Positions 26,817 to 36,022 of a DNA stretch of 64,000 nucleotides are shown one piece after another. The DNA is from VRUE01 sp035712345 (GTDB taxonomy: Bacteria; Actinomycetota; Thermoleophilia; Solirubrobacterales; 70-9): the NCBI GenBank assembly GCA_035712345.1, contig DASTAY010000026.1, positions 1 through 64,000 on the forward strand, written 5' to 3'. A program made the translations under genes and the position numbers. How positions within the stretch are numbered: position 1 is the first letter of the stretch; each line of letters opens with the position of its first letter. A model generated the notes under the pieces. The model was not told where the DNA came from. It worked only from the letters and a program-made list of their open reading frames with translations, and ran no database searches.

Positions 26817-27586
26817 GGCACGTCGTGGCGCAGAGCAGAGGCGGCAAGACCGGCGAGGCCGCCGACGGCGCCCCCGATCAGGCCGGCGAAGACATCGGCA
26901 TTCGATTCGAAGATCGGCAGGAGGAGCAGGACCACTGCAGCGACGGCGACGCCGATCCGGTCGTAGTCCTGGTCCACCGCGTGGTGCGCCTCGCCGCGGC
27001 GCAGCGCGAACCAGGCCGCGACCGCGCCCAGCGCCATCCCGTTGCCGCCGGCGATGACGACGATTTCCCCCTGCGCGCTGGCGATGCCGCTCGCCGCCAG
27101 CATTCCCAGCGCGCCGCAGGCGAGCAGCAGCAGGCCGGTGGCGGGACTGCCCAAGCGGCGCTCGACGCCGGCGCCGAAGATCGCCAGGCCGATCGCGACG
27201 ACGAAGAGGTAGCCGACGTCGGCGTAGGCGAAGGGGGCCGTGAAGAAGCGCCACCACTCGCCGTTGAGCGGCACGGTGAGGCCACCGACGCTGACCAGCG
27301 GGGTGCCGGTCGCCTGCTCGACCAGCAGCAGCAGCGCCGAGCCGAGGATCACCGCCATGGTCGCGTAGGGCCGACGGGATACCGAGGCGCCGCGGGGACG
27401 AAGCTTGATCCGGAAGAGGCGGCTTGCCGGACCGCGGCGCGGCTTGGCCTCCAGCCCGTCCCCCCGCCGCTCCAGCTTCGGCGCCCTTTTGCGCAGTCGC
27501 GCGCCGCAGTACGGGCACTCGGTTACGTAGGGACTGACCTCGGAGCCGCAGTTCTTGCAGATGACGCTGAGCTCAGTCTCGCTCAT
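26813..27586 (-). CDS. Rhomboid-like membrane protein with N-terminal zinc ribbon, apparently catalytically dead
   Basis: 257 residues from ATG 27586. A zinc ribbon (CKNCGSEV, then CPYCGARL) at residues 8-30 precedes a basic linker and six hydrophobic segments arranged as in rhomboids (NGEWWRFFTAPFAYADVGYL, FGAGVERRLGS). The catalytic GxSG is GGNGMALG with Asn in the Ser position. The TM6 His position reads ADVFAGLIGGAVGG without His, and the TM2 His/Asn motif is absent. It therefore should not be a protease; a scaffold or pseudoprotease role is inferred. ATG choice keeps the zinc ribbon intact. Confidence 0.68.
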   Translation of the reverse strand: MSETELSVICKNCGSEVSPYVTECPYCGARLRKRAPKLERRGDGLEAKPRRGPASRLFRIKLRPRGASVSRRPYATMAVILGSALLLLVEQATGTPLVSVGGLTVPLNGEWWRFFTAPFAYADVGYLFVVAIGLAIFGAGVERRLGSPATGLLLLACGALGMLAASGIASAQGEIVVIAGGNGMALGAVAAWFALRRGEAHHAVDQDYDRIGVAVAAVVLLLLPIFESNADVFAGLIGGAVGGLAGLAASALRHDVP

Positions 27587-27679
27587 GGTCAATCGAGGAT
27601 AACCGCCCGGTGGCGGGCGCTCACTGCCTGCCGCCGGTGGCATACTGCGCAAACACCCATCTTCGAGGAGGAATAGAGC

Positions 27680-28600
27680 GTGGAGTTGAAGAGCCTGACC
27701 GAGCAGAAATCGCTTCTAACCGAGCTGGCGCCCGGGAAAAGAGCTCGCCTGCGACGGCTGCTGTTCGAGTTCGGGCCCGGCAACGGCACCCTGATGCTGC
27801 TGCCGATCGACCAGGGCATCGAGCACGGCCCGCGCGACTTCTTCCCCAACCCGGCCTCCAAGGACCCCGACTACCAGTTCCGGCTTGCGGTCGAGGCGGG
27901 CTACTCGGCCCTCGCCTGCCAGATCGGCATGGCGAGCAAGTACTACCCCGACTACGCCGGCCAGGTGCCGCTGATCCTCAAGGTCAACGGCAAGACCGAT
28001 ATCCCCTCCTCCGCCCAGGCCTTCTCCACCTGCAACGCCAGCGTCGAGGACGCGGTGCGGCTCGGCGCCGACGCCGTCGGCTACACGCTCTACGTCGGCT
28101 CGCCCCGCCAGGACCAGGACCTCGCCCAGCTGCGCGGCGTGCGCGAAGACTGCGACCGCTTCGGGATGCCGCTGATCGTCTGGTCCTACCCACGTGGCGA
28201 AGCGGTCGAAGCCAAGGGCGGCCCCAACTCCTTCTACGCGATCGACTACGCGGCGCGACTGGCCATGGAGATGGGCGCCGACGTGGTCAAGCTCAACATG
28301 CCGAAGATCGACCCGGCGAAGGACAAGGACGCCCCCGCCCCCTACAACGAGATGGAGATCGACCAGGCCGGAGCGATCCAGCACTGCGTCGAGTCCGCGG
28401 GGCGCGCGCTCGTCGTCCTCTCGGGCGGCTCCAAGGTCGACGACGACGTCGTCCTCGGCCACTGTCGCGAGATCATGCAGGCGGGCGGCAGCGGCGTCAT
28501 CTTCGGCCGCAACGTCTGGCAGCGTGAGTGGAGCGAGGCGCTGGAGATCATCGCCCAGATCAAGGAGACGCTGCTCTCCAACGTGCGCCGCATCCCCTAG
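27680..28600 (+). CDS. Class I fructose-bisphosphate aldolase, DhnA/archaeal type
   Basis: 306 residues from GTG 27680, preceded by GAGGAGGAAT. The DhnA/FbaB-type barrel motifs are clear: LLPIDQGIEHGPRDFF, VWSYPRGEAV, the Schiff-base lysine in ADVVKLNMPKID, and the phosphate-binding VVLSGGSKVDDD and GVIFGRNVW near the end. It cleaves fructose-1,6-bisphosphate to the two triose phosphates in glycolysis and gluconeogenesis. It stands alone between divergent and downstream genes. Confidence 0.85.
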   Translation: MELKSLTEQKSLLTELAPGKRARLRRLLFEFGPGNGTLMLLPIDQGIEHGPRDFFPNPASKDPDYQFRLAVEAGYSALACQIGMASKYYPDYAGQVPLILKVNGKTDIPSSAQAFSTCNASVEDAVRLGADAVGYTLYVGSPRQDQDLAQLRGVREDCDRFGMPLIVWSYPRGEAVEAKGGPNSFYAIDYAARLAMEMGADVVKLNMPKIDPAKDKDAPAPYNEMEIDQAGAIQHCVESAGRALVVLSGGSKVDDDVVLGHCREIMQAGGSGVIFGRNVWQREWSEALEIIAQIKETLLSNVRRIP

Positions 28601-28639
28601 ACAGGGGGAGAGAAACAGTCGCTGCGGCCTTTACGGGCC

Positions 28640-29191
28640 GTGCAGCGGCAATTGATCGGCAGCCTCGTCCTCTTCCTCGCGGTGGCGGCTCTCGTGCTGC
28701 GGCCTTGGGAGAAGAGCCCGGAAGCCGGGCCGGCGACGGCGACGGCGACGGTGCGGGTCGTGCGGGTGATCGATGGGGACACGATCGTCGTGCGGCTGGG
28801 CGGAGAGGACGAGGACGTGCGGTTGATCGGCGTCGACACGCCGGAGACGGTCAAGCCGGACACACCGGTGCAGTGCTTCGGCGAGCGGGCGTCGCACTTC
28901 ACGAAAAGAGCGCTGACGGGGCGGCGCGTGCGACTCGTCTTCGGCGTCGAACGCCACGACATCTACGGCCGCCTGCTCGCCTACGTCTTCCTTCCGCATG
29001 GGACTTCGGGCGTGCCACAGCACGTAAAAAGTCCACAGCGCGAGCGCTTCTACAACCCGATTCTGGTCCGGCGGGGCCTGGCGCGGTCGCTGACGATCCC
29101 GCCGAACGATCGCTTCGCTCCGCGCTTCCGGCGGCTCGAGCGGGCTGCCGCTCGGGACGGGCGGGGCCTCTGGGGCGCCTGCGCGCCGTGA
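28640..29191 (+). CDS. Thermonuclease-like (SNase-fold) exported nuclease
   Basis: 183 residues from GTG 28640. An N-terminal anchor or signal (LIGSLVLFLAVAALVLRPW) is followed by the OB-fold nuclease: VRVIDGDTIVVRLGG, VRLIGVDTPETV, LVFGVERHDIYGRLLAYVFL and LVRRGLARSLTIPPN, which contain the expected catalytic Asp/Glu/Arg positions. It should hydrolyse DNA or RNA outside the cytoplasm. Between YVFL and RERFYN there are about 14 extra residues (PHGTSGVPQHVKSPQ) compared with the usual family loop. They are encoded by palindrome P1a. Confidence 0.78.
   Translation: MQRQLIGSLVLFLAVAALVLRPWEKSPEAGPATATATVRVVRVIDGDTIVVRLGGEDEDVRLIGVDTPETVKPDTPVQCFGERASHFTKRALTGRRVRLVFGVERHDIYGRLLAYVFLPHGTSGVPQHVKSPQRERFYNPILVRRGLARSLTIPPNDRFAPRFRRLERAAARDGRGLWGACAP
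29001..29034. repeat. Palindromic repeat P1a, inside the SNase-fold gene
   Basis: GGACTT with AAGTCC outside and CGTGC with GCACG inside. It is 27 of 34 bases identical by hand alignment to P1b at 45370-45403 and shares its centre with P1c at 63386-63435. Confidence 0.7.
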
Positions 29192-29287
29192 CGGCGGTCA
29201 CGTCCCAGGCACGAGCGCAGAGCGTAAGCCTGCAAGCGTTCATGCGGCTTTGCTACGGTCCGCCGCGGTCGCCGCGCGACCATCCTC

Positions 29288-29527
29288 ATGAGAATGCGCC
29301 AAAGCATCAACCAGTTCGAGGTCGCCTTCGAGCAGGAGACGACCTTGGAGCGTCGCCGACGCGAGCAGCTGCGTCGCCGCGCCGCCCACCGCTCGCGCGA
29401 GCGGCGCATGACGCGCAACGAGCAACACGGCAAAGTGCGTTTCAGCGTGCTCGCGGTCTGTCTGACCGCGACCGTGATCGTCGTGGTCGTCGCGATGTTC
29501 GAGGCCCTCTCCTTCTTGATGGCCTGA
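29288..29527 (+). CDS. Small single-pass membrane protein with basic cytoplasmic part
   Basis: 79 residues. A charged, predicted coiled-coil N-terminus (FEQETTLERRRREQLRRR, then AAHRSRERRMTRNEQ) is followed by one C-terminal membrane helix (FSVLAVCLTATVIVVVVAMF). Such small proteins are common in actinobacteria and remain uncharacterised. It lies between the nuclease gene and an acidic/RG-rich gene on the same strand, with its own upstream gap of 96 bases. Confidence 0.6.
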   Translation: MRMRQSINQFEVAFEQETTLERRRREQLRRRAAHRSRERRMTRNEQHGKVRFSVLAVCLTATVIVVVVAMFEALSFLMA

Positions 29528-29582
29528 GCCGACGGCCGTGACTCCGCGAACCGCAGCCCAGGTTGAATAGACTCGCGCGCCG

Positions 29583-30170
29583 ATGGCACGACGCTCGCTG
29601 AAGCCACAGCTGAACCAGATCCGCGCCTGGGTGCGCCAGGGTCGAACCGACGCCTGGATCGCCCACCAGCTCGAGATCTCCGCCTCGGAGCTGCGTGAGT
29701 TCCGCAAGCAGCACGACCTCACGCCCGACGGTGACGAGGGTGGCGCCGAGGTCGACCTGCGCGATGAGATCGAGGCCGAGGTCGAGGCGGCGACCGCCGA
29801 AGAGGAGGCCGAGGAGGAGGAGCTTCAGGGCGAGGAGGGCGACGCCGAAGGCGACGAGGAGAAGCCCGCGCGCAAAGCGCGCAAACCCGAGGGTGACGAC
29901 GACGATGAAGAGGGCGGGGCGCCGAAACCACGGCGCCGGCGGCGGCGCGGGCGCCGCGGCGGGCGCGGGCGCCGCAAAGAGATCGAGGCGACCTTCGACC
30001 ACGGCGAGCGCGACGGCTACGGCCTCTGGCTCGACGCGGCGGTCAAGGACAACCCGGTCTACACCGAGCACTGGGCAGGCAAGCGCGAGGTCACGGTCCG
30101 CATCGACGCCGACCAGATCGTCATCCGCCGGGCGGGCGAGAGTTCCGCCGAGTCGGACGACAGCGACTGA
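29583..30170 (+). CDS. Acidic and Arg/Gly-rich protein with N-terminal HTH-like segment
   Basis: 195 residues. The first 50 (SLKPQLNQIRAWVRQGRTDA, then WIAHQLEISASELREFRKQH) look like a resolvase-type helix-turn-helix. Then comes a long Glu/Asp-rich stretch, an RRRRRGRRGGRGRR box, and a compact C-terminal domain (KEIEATFDHGERDGYGLWLD to IDADQIVIRR). The mix of an HTH with an RG box suggests nucleic-acid binding; this is inference. A TAGACT -10-like element lies nine bases before the ATG, so the mRNA may have little or no leader. Confidence 0.6.
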   Translation: MARRSLKPQLNQIRAWVRQGRTDAWIAHQLEISASELREFRKQHDLTPDGDEGGAEVDLRDEIEAEVEAATAEEEAEEEELQGEEGDAEGDEEKPARKARKPEGDDDDEEGGAPKPRRRRRRGRRGGRGRRKEIEATFDHGERDGYGLWLDAAVKDNPVYTEHWAGKREVTVRIDADQIVIRRAGESSAESDDSD

Positions 30171-30494
30171 TCAGACGGGCAGTCGCCGGCCGCCGGCGAA
30201 GTCGGTGGCCCCCCGGAGGTAGAGCCAGAAGGCTGCGTCGGCGAGGGATTGGCCGTCAGCGGCGAGTCCCGGGGCGGCGTCGGTGGCTACTTGGAGGCAC
30301 CAGTCGGTGCCGCGGCCGTAGAGGTCCGCCAGCTCGGCGGCGGAGAAGGTGGGGCCGATGCGGCGGCGCAGCTCGTCCTGGATCGCGGCGACGACTCGGT
30401 CTGCCTGGCGCCGCTCGCGGGGAGCGTCGATAGCCCGCAGCGCCCGCAGCCCCTCCTCCCACTGGAACAGCGCGTTCTCGAGCGGATAGCCCAC
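30171..30494 (-). CDS. Small conserved-looking cytosolic protein
   Basis: 107 residues from GTG 30494. The frame is open to 30608, but that would overlap the end of the upstream membrane-protein gene, so the shorter start is preferred. The sequence is helical: PLENALFQWEEGLRALRAID, then RVVAAIQDELRRRIGPTFSA and ELADLYGRGTDWCLQ. The WCLQ and LYGRGTDW features look conserved, and I believe this is a common uncharacterised actinobacterial family. Function unknown. Confidence 0.6.
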   Translation of the reverse strand: MGYPLENALFQWEEGLRALRAIDAPRERRQADRVVAAIQDELRRRIGPTFSAAELADLYGRGTDWCLQVATDAAPGLAADGQSLADAAFWLYLRGATDFAGGRRLPV

Positions 30495-30504
30495 CTGCCT
30501 CAGG

Positions 30505-32787
30505 TTAGCGAGCGGGTTGCTGGGGGATTTCGTGGAGCGGGGCGTTCGCTTGGCCGCAGTCAGCCGGCTCGAGCGGGCCGTGGACCCTCCAGACCGTGAC
30601 CGGGCCACTGCGCAGGACCGGCGTCACCGCCCGCTCGCCGCGCAGCCAACGCGCCTCGGGGGAGGTGACGGGCCTGCCGGGATCGATGAAGTCGAGCAGC
30701 GGGCTGGTGACCAGATAATCGAGGTCGGCTTCGTTGACGGCGGCGCGGAACGCGGCGCAGGTGGGAATCGCGTTGAACGCCCCGTGCGGGCCCTTGACGC
30801 CGAGGTAGCGAACGCGATTGGAGAGGTCGGTCCCATAGAAGCCGTACTCGAGGAAGCCGGCGGTGGTGCCGGCCAGGCCGATACGCGCGTCGCCGACACC
30901 GCGTGCCCAGCGGTAAGCGGCGTCGAGGTGCATTCCCGGGATGCTCGCTTCGGGGTCGGTGTTGGCGAAACGGTCGCGCAGGTAGTCGCGCTGGACCGGA
31001 TAGCCGATCGCGACGACGACGACGGCCAGGGCAACGAAGCCACCGGCCACCGCCACGCGCGGCACGCCGCGGTAACGGGCGAAGAGCAGCGCGGCCGGAA
31101 TCAGGACGACGAGCAGAGCGATGAGCCAGGCGAAGAGGCGGTCGGGGTCGCGCAGGGCGGCGTCGGAGCGGTTGGTGGCGACCAGGAGCAGGAGCAGGCC
31201 GGCCATGAGGCACCAATCCCAGATGGACCATGCGCCCTGGCCGCGGGTCCTGGCGTGGGGCGAGGGCCACAAGCGGTAAAGCGCAGCCGGCAGCAGCGTC
31301 AGGCCGGCCAGGAGAGCTGGGATGGCGTAGCGGATATTGATGCCGAAGCCGGTGGGGGCGCCGTCGGCGCCGGCGGCGCTGAGGGGGGTGAAGACGTAGG
31401 CGACCATCCCGACCAGGGCGACGGCGCCCATCCAGCGCAGGGCCCTCGGCCGACCCCAGACGACAGCCACACAGGCACCCGCGATCGCAGCGAGGATGAC
31501 CAGCGGCCAGAGGGCGCCGAAGGCCTGGTGCAGTCCGGGGTCGAAGTAGTCGCGCCAGACGCCGGTGTCGGTGACGTAATGGGCGATCGAGAAGTCAGGG
31601 CGGCCTTCCTGCAGCCGCTCCGGGTGCGGCAGCGAGACCGGCCCGAGGTGCTCCAGCTGGGGCAGGGGATTACCCACGATCACGAGGTTGCGCAGGTACC
31701 AGTAGCCGCCACCGGCCAGGGCAGCGGCGAACCACCAGCCGGACGCGGCCCAGCGACGGCCTTTGGGCGCCAGGACGATCACGGCAACGGTCAATGCCGC
31801 CGCCATCGCCACCGCGGTCGACTTGGTGCCGACGGCCAGCCCGGTCGCAAGCCCGGCGACAGCCAGGGGCCAACCGGGCTTTCGTTCCGCATTGACCAGA
31901 ATCGCGATCGCCGCCAGGAGAAGAGCAGCGGCCATCAGATCGTTCTTCGCGGCCCCCGGCTCCCGCACGACCAGCGTGTGGCACTCCAGGAGGACCGCAG
32001 CTGCAACCGTCGTCAAGGGGGCACGGCCGTAAGGCCTGCCGATGCACCAAGCAGCCAGGAAGGCGAGCGCCAACCAGCCGAAGTTGAGGAACAGGCTCAG
32101 CGTATCCCGCCCCGTCAGCAGGATCCCCACGCCATGCAGCAGCTCCGAGTTCTGCGGATAGAACCAATTCGTGAAGACCGTCTCGGTGTAATGGCTCCCC
32201 GTCACCGAGTGGCTATGCGCCATTTCAACCGCAAACGGCAGGTGGTACCAAAGAGAATCGAAGTTGAAGATCCCCCGATTGAGCGCGTCCTTGGCCGTCA
32301 GGCCCCAGTGAGCAAAGACCAGGGCAACCACGCCAACGGCGATGAGCTCCGGCAACCACGCCTGGGCCTTTGCGGCAAATCCCGCTCGGCCCGCGGGTCC
32401 TGTCGCGGGAGAGGGGTGCCGGGCAAGCGCTGGGTTTTTCGCCTGAGGGGAGCGCGGCCGTCCGAGAGCCGAGTAGGGGCGAAAAACAGGACGCCGCGCA
32501 GGCCCGACACCCCTCTCCCACGCCACCCGCGGGAGGAGCGGGACTGCTGCCGCAACGAGAGCCGCTAGGGCGACAAGCGTCCCCGCGTACAGGAGGTTGA
32601 CGAGGCCAAGCAGCTCAGAGAGCCAGATCAGCAGGGCGATCCCGACGATCGCCTCTACGAGCCGCGCAGGCGCCCCCTCCCACGTCGGCAGCAGCCAGCG
32701 CCGCAGGCCGAACGCCGAGAATCCCAGCGAGAGGCCCAGGACGACCAGCAGGGCGGCGCTGAGGACGTAGGAGCCGGCGCTAACCAC
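30505..32787 (-). CDS. Large polytopic membrane protein, probable GT-C/GT39-type glycosyltransferase
   Basis: 760 residues with about 13 hydrophobic segments. An early extracytoplasmic loop with acidic and His residues (FNFDSLWYHLPFAVEMAHSH, then WFYPQNSELLHGVG) matches the first-loop D/E-rich motif of lipid-linked sugar transferases (GT-C, PMT/ArnT-like). The C-terminal soluble part (about 600-750) includes WRVHGPLEPADCG. It should move a sugar from a polyprenyl carrier to a wall glycan or protein; the substrate is unknown. Residues about 85-132 are encoded by a 144-bp palindromic repeat (P3a, exactly 48 codons) rich in Pro/Arg, an insertion in the loop between the second and third helices. 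Confidence 0.65.
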   Translation of the reverse strand: MVSAGSYVLSAALLVVLGLSLGFSAFGLRRWLLPTWEGAPARLVEAIVGIALLIWLSELLGLVNLLYAGTLVALAALVAAAVPLLPRVAWERGVGPARRPVFRPYSALGRPRSPQAKNPALARHPSPATGPAGRAGFAAKAQAWLPELIAVGVVALVFAHWGLTAKDALNRGIFNFDSLWYHLPFAVEMAHSHSVTGSHYTETVFTNWFYPQNSELLHGVGILLTGRDTLSLFLNFGWLALAFLAAWCIGRPYGRAPLTTVAAAVLLECHTLVVREPGAAKNDLMAAALLLAAIAILVNAERKPGWPLAVAGLATGLAVGTKSTAVAMAAALTVAVIVLAPKGRRWAASGWWFAAALAGGGYWYLRNLVIVGNPLPQLEHLGPVSLPHPERLQEGRPDFSIAHYVTDTGVWRDYFDPGLHQAFGALWPLVILAAIAGACVAVVWGRPRALRWMGAVALVGMVAYVFTPLSAAGADGAPTGFGINIRYAIPALLAGLTLLPAALYRLWPSPHARTRGQGAWSIWDWCLMAGLLLLLVATNRSDAALRDPDRLFAWLIALLVVLIPAALLFARYRGVPRVAVAGGFVALAVVVVAIGYPVQRDYLRDRFANTDPEASIPGMHLDAAYRWARGVGDARIGLAGTTAGFLEYGFYGTDLSNRVRYLGVKGPHGAFNAIPTCAAFRAAVNEADLDYLVTSPLLDFIDPGRPVTSPEARWLRGERAVTPVLRSGPVTVWRVHGPLEPADCGQANAPLHEIPQQPAR
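32390..32533. repeat. Palindromic repeat P3a, in frame inside the GT-C-like gene
   Basis: Left arm GCGGGTCCTGTCG through GGGTTTTTCGCC (to 32442). Right arm GGGCGAAAAAC through CACCCGCGGG (32478-32533) is its imperfect complement. Length is exactly 144 bp (48 codons). A second copy (P3b) is intergenic at 48624-48759. Confidence 0.75.
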
Positions 32788-32811
32788 CGGCGCCCCCCGG
32801 GCGAGGGATCG

Positions 32812-33189
32812 CTAGCCCGAGCCCTTCAGCCCGTGGACGACGATCGGCGTCTCTCCTTCGGCGACCATGCCCTGAGCGCGGGCGCGGCGGTCGATCACCA
32901 TCGGGTCGTCCGCCGTCTGGATGCGGTGATGAAGACGCTTGTTTTCGCGCAGCATTTCGTGGAACTCGGCTTTGGCCGCGGTCGTCGCGGTGTAGGTCTT
33001 GACGAAGTCGATCGCCGGGTTGAGGTAGGAGTAGAGCACCGCGGCGAGCACCAGCGTCAGGGCGATCCGGCCTACCCGGTCCCAGCGAACCCGGCTGCCG
33101 CCGCGGCGTGGCCCCGGCCTGCGCCGGGCCGCCGGGCGTCGTTTCGGCCGTGAGCTCGTCCTGCGGGCCGGCCGTGAGCGGGTCGCCAT
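32812..33189 (-). CDS. FtsB/DivIC-type septum formation initiator
   Basis: 125 residues. An Arg/Pro-rich cytoplasmic N-terminus is followed by one membrane helix (RIALTLVLAAVLYSYLNPAI) and a short extracytoplasmic coiled coil (KAEFHEMLRENKRLHHRI). A DPMVIDRRARAQGMVAEGE motif ends the family domain; the DP...ARe.lGmv pattern is diagnostic. It acts in the FtsQ/FtsL/FtsB divisome complex. The gene sits 38 bases downstream of enolase, the usual eno-ftsB pair in actinobacteria. Confidence 0.85.
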   Translation of the reverse strand: MATRSRPARRTSSRPKRRPAARRRPGPRRGGSRVRWDRVGRIALTLVLAAVLYSYLNPAIDFVKTYTATTAAKAEFHEMLRENKRLHHRIQTADDPMVIDRRARAQGMVAEGETPIVVHGLKGSG

Positions 33190-33226
33190 ACCGGCAGCTA
33201 CGCTGCCGGGCGCCGCATTCCTTCAT

Positions 33227-34522
<1,296 letters not shown>

Positions 34523-34543
34523 GGGCGCGCCAGTCTAGCGATG

Positions 34544-34670
34544 GCGCGCGTGGCCAAGCAGGTCAAGGACGCAGGGAGCGTGGCGTGCTCTGCACGCGAG
34601 CGACCGAGGAACTCGCGCTGCGCGCTCGCACCGCTCCCTTCGGTCGCTGGATGCGCCGCGCCACGCGCGT
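34544..34670. repeat. Palindromic repeat P4a, intergenic between the PPIase gene and eno
   Basis: Outer arms GCGCGCGTGG and CCACGCGCGT. Nested stems are GGGAGCG with CGCTCCC, AGCGACCGA with TCGGTCGCT, and GCGTGC with GCACGC. It shares GGCCAAGCAG, TCA, GGACGCA and the following GAGCG..GTGCTCTG segment with P4b at 48781-48888. Confidence 0.7.
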
Positions 34671-36022
34671 CATTCGCCTTCGGCCGGGGGCGCTTCGGTG
34701 GGAGGCACCGCGCCTTCAGGCAGGCCTTCCAGGCCGGCGGCGGCTTCTTCTTTTTCTTCTCCGCCCGGATGCGGACGCTGCGGCAGCGGTTTTCCCTTCG
34801 GTTCGAGCGGGGTCACCGTCCCGGGCAGGGCCGGGGTCAGCTGGAAGACCGGCGCCGGGCAGGCTTCCGGCCGACCGCCTTTCGGGTTCGCTTCGAAGCA
34901 AGCTTCAGGCGCGGTCGACGGATGGCCGCTGCCCTTGAAGTTGGCGCAGCGTTCGATCACGTAGCCGGGAGCGCAGAAGGTCCGACCGGTCCAGTCGATC
35001 GCGAACTGGGCCAGATAGTTGGTGAAGTATTCCTGTTCGAGCCGCTGCGCCAGCGTAGCCTGGATCTGGCTTTCGACGGTTTTGAATTCCTGCACGCTTT
35101 CCGGCGTCGAGTTGACGACTTCGAACACGGTGTAGCCGCGTTTGGCCTTGACAGGTCCTTCGACCTGACCTTCGGGCGTTGCGAAGACCGCCGCGTTCAG
35201 CGGTTCTTCGAGGATCCCTTCCTGCAGGCCTTTCTGCAGGCCGCCGCTTTCTTTGGTGGTCGGATCTTCCGAGTACTTCTTGGCGACGGCTTTCCAGTTC
35301 TTCGCCGAATTGTCTTTGGTCAGCGCGGCCTTGGCTTCTTCGGCTTTCTTGTTGTCTTTGTTGACGACCAAACGCACGTCACGGCTCGGTTTCTGCGTGA
35401 ATTGGGTCGCCTTCGCCGCTTCGTAGTAGTCCTTTACTTCGCTCTGGCTGGGCGTCGGCGCTTTTTCTTTCAGCTTTTCCTGCAGTTTGCCGCTGAGTAC
35501 CTGGATCTTCACCCGGTTGTTGATGTCTTCAGCCGTGTAGTGCGATTCCTTGAGGAATTTCTTGAATTCGGCTTCCGATTTGAAGCTTTCTTTCTTGATT
35601 TTCTTCAGTTCCTTGGCGATTTCCTGTTCGCTGACCTCGATGCCCCATTCAGCAGCCAAGCCCTGAATCCAGATCCCTTCGAGGGCGAATTTCTCCGCCG
35701 CTTCCTTCGCTTCCTCGTATTTCGGTTCGCCGGGCTTCGGCGCTTTTTTCAGACCTTCGCCAGCCGTGGTGATTTCGATCGCGTGGGCGATATCGGCGGC
35801 GCTGACGTGGCCGACTTCGCCGGGCACGTCCTGGACCAGGATCGCGTCGCCGGAGGGGACGCTCGGGCTGCCGACGCCCTCGGCGATCGCGACGACGACG
35901 AAGAGGACGATGAATGCGGCGCCGAAGACGAGGAGCCCGAAGCGGCGCGCGGCCGCGGGACCGGGGGCTTTGCCGCCCCCGCCCTTGCCAGTCGTCCCTT
36001 TCCTACCCTGGTCCGGACTCAC
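34670..36022 (-). CDS. Membrane-anchored peptidyl-prolyl isomerase, SurA/PrsA (parvulin) type
   Basis: 450 residues from GTG 36022, which overlaps the mfd stop (GTGA). The longer frame inside mfd is rejected. One N-terminal anchor (FGLLVFGAAFIVLFVVVAIA) is followed by a SurA-N-like helical domain and then a rotamase domain at about 230-330 (YSEDPTTKESGGLQKGLQEG, FATPEGQVEGPVKAKRGYTV). The tail is Pro/Glu-rich. It probably folds exported proteins outside the membrane. Lys and Glu codons are mostly AAA and GAA, lowering GC well below its neighbours; its amino-acid make-up explains part of this. Confidence 0.78.
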   Translation of the reverse strand: MSPDQGRKGTTGKGGGGKAPGPAAARRFGLLVFGAAFIVLFVVVAIAEGVGSPSVPSGDAILVQDVPGEVGHVSAADIAHAIEITTAGEGLKKAPKPGEPKYEEAKEAAEKFALEGIWIQGLAAEWGIEVSEQEIAKELKKIKKESFKSEAEFKKFLKESHYTAEDINNRVKIQVLSGKLQEKLKEKAPTPSQSEVKDYYEAAKATQFTQKPSRDVRLVVNKDNKKAEEAKAALTKDNSAKNWKAVAKKYSEDPTTKESGGLQKGLQEGILEEPLNAAVFATPEGQVEGPVKAKRGYTVFEVVNSTPESVQEFKTVESQIQATLAQRLEQEYFTNYLAQFAIDWTGRTFCAPGYVIERCANFKGSGHPSTAPEACFEANPKGGRPEACPAPVFQLTPALPGTVTPLEPKGKPLPQRPHPGGEEKEEAAAGLEGLPEGAVPPTEAPPAEGE

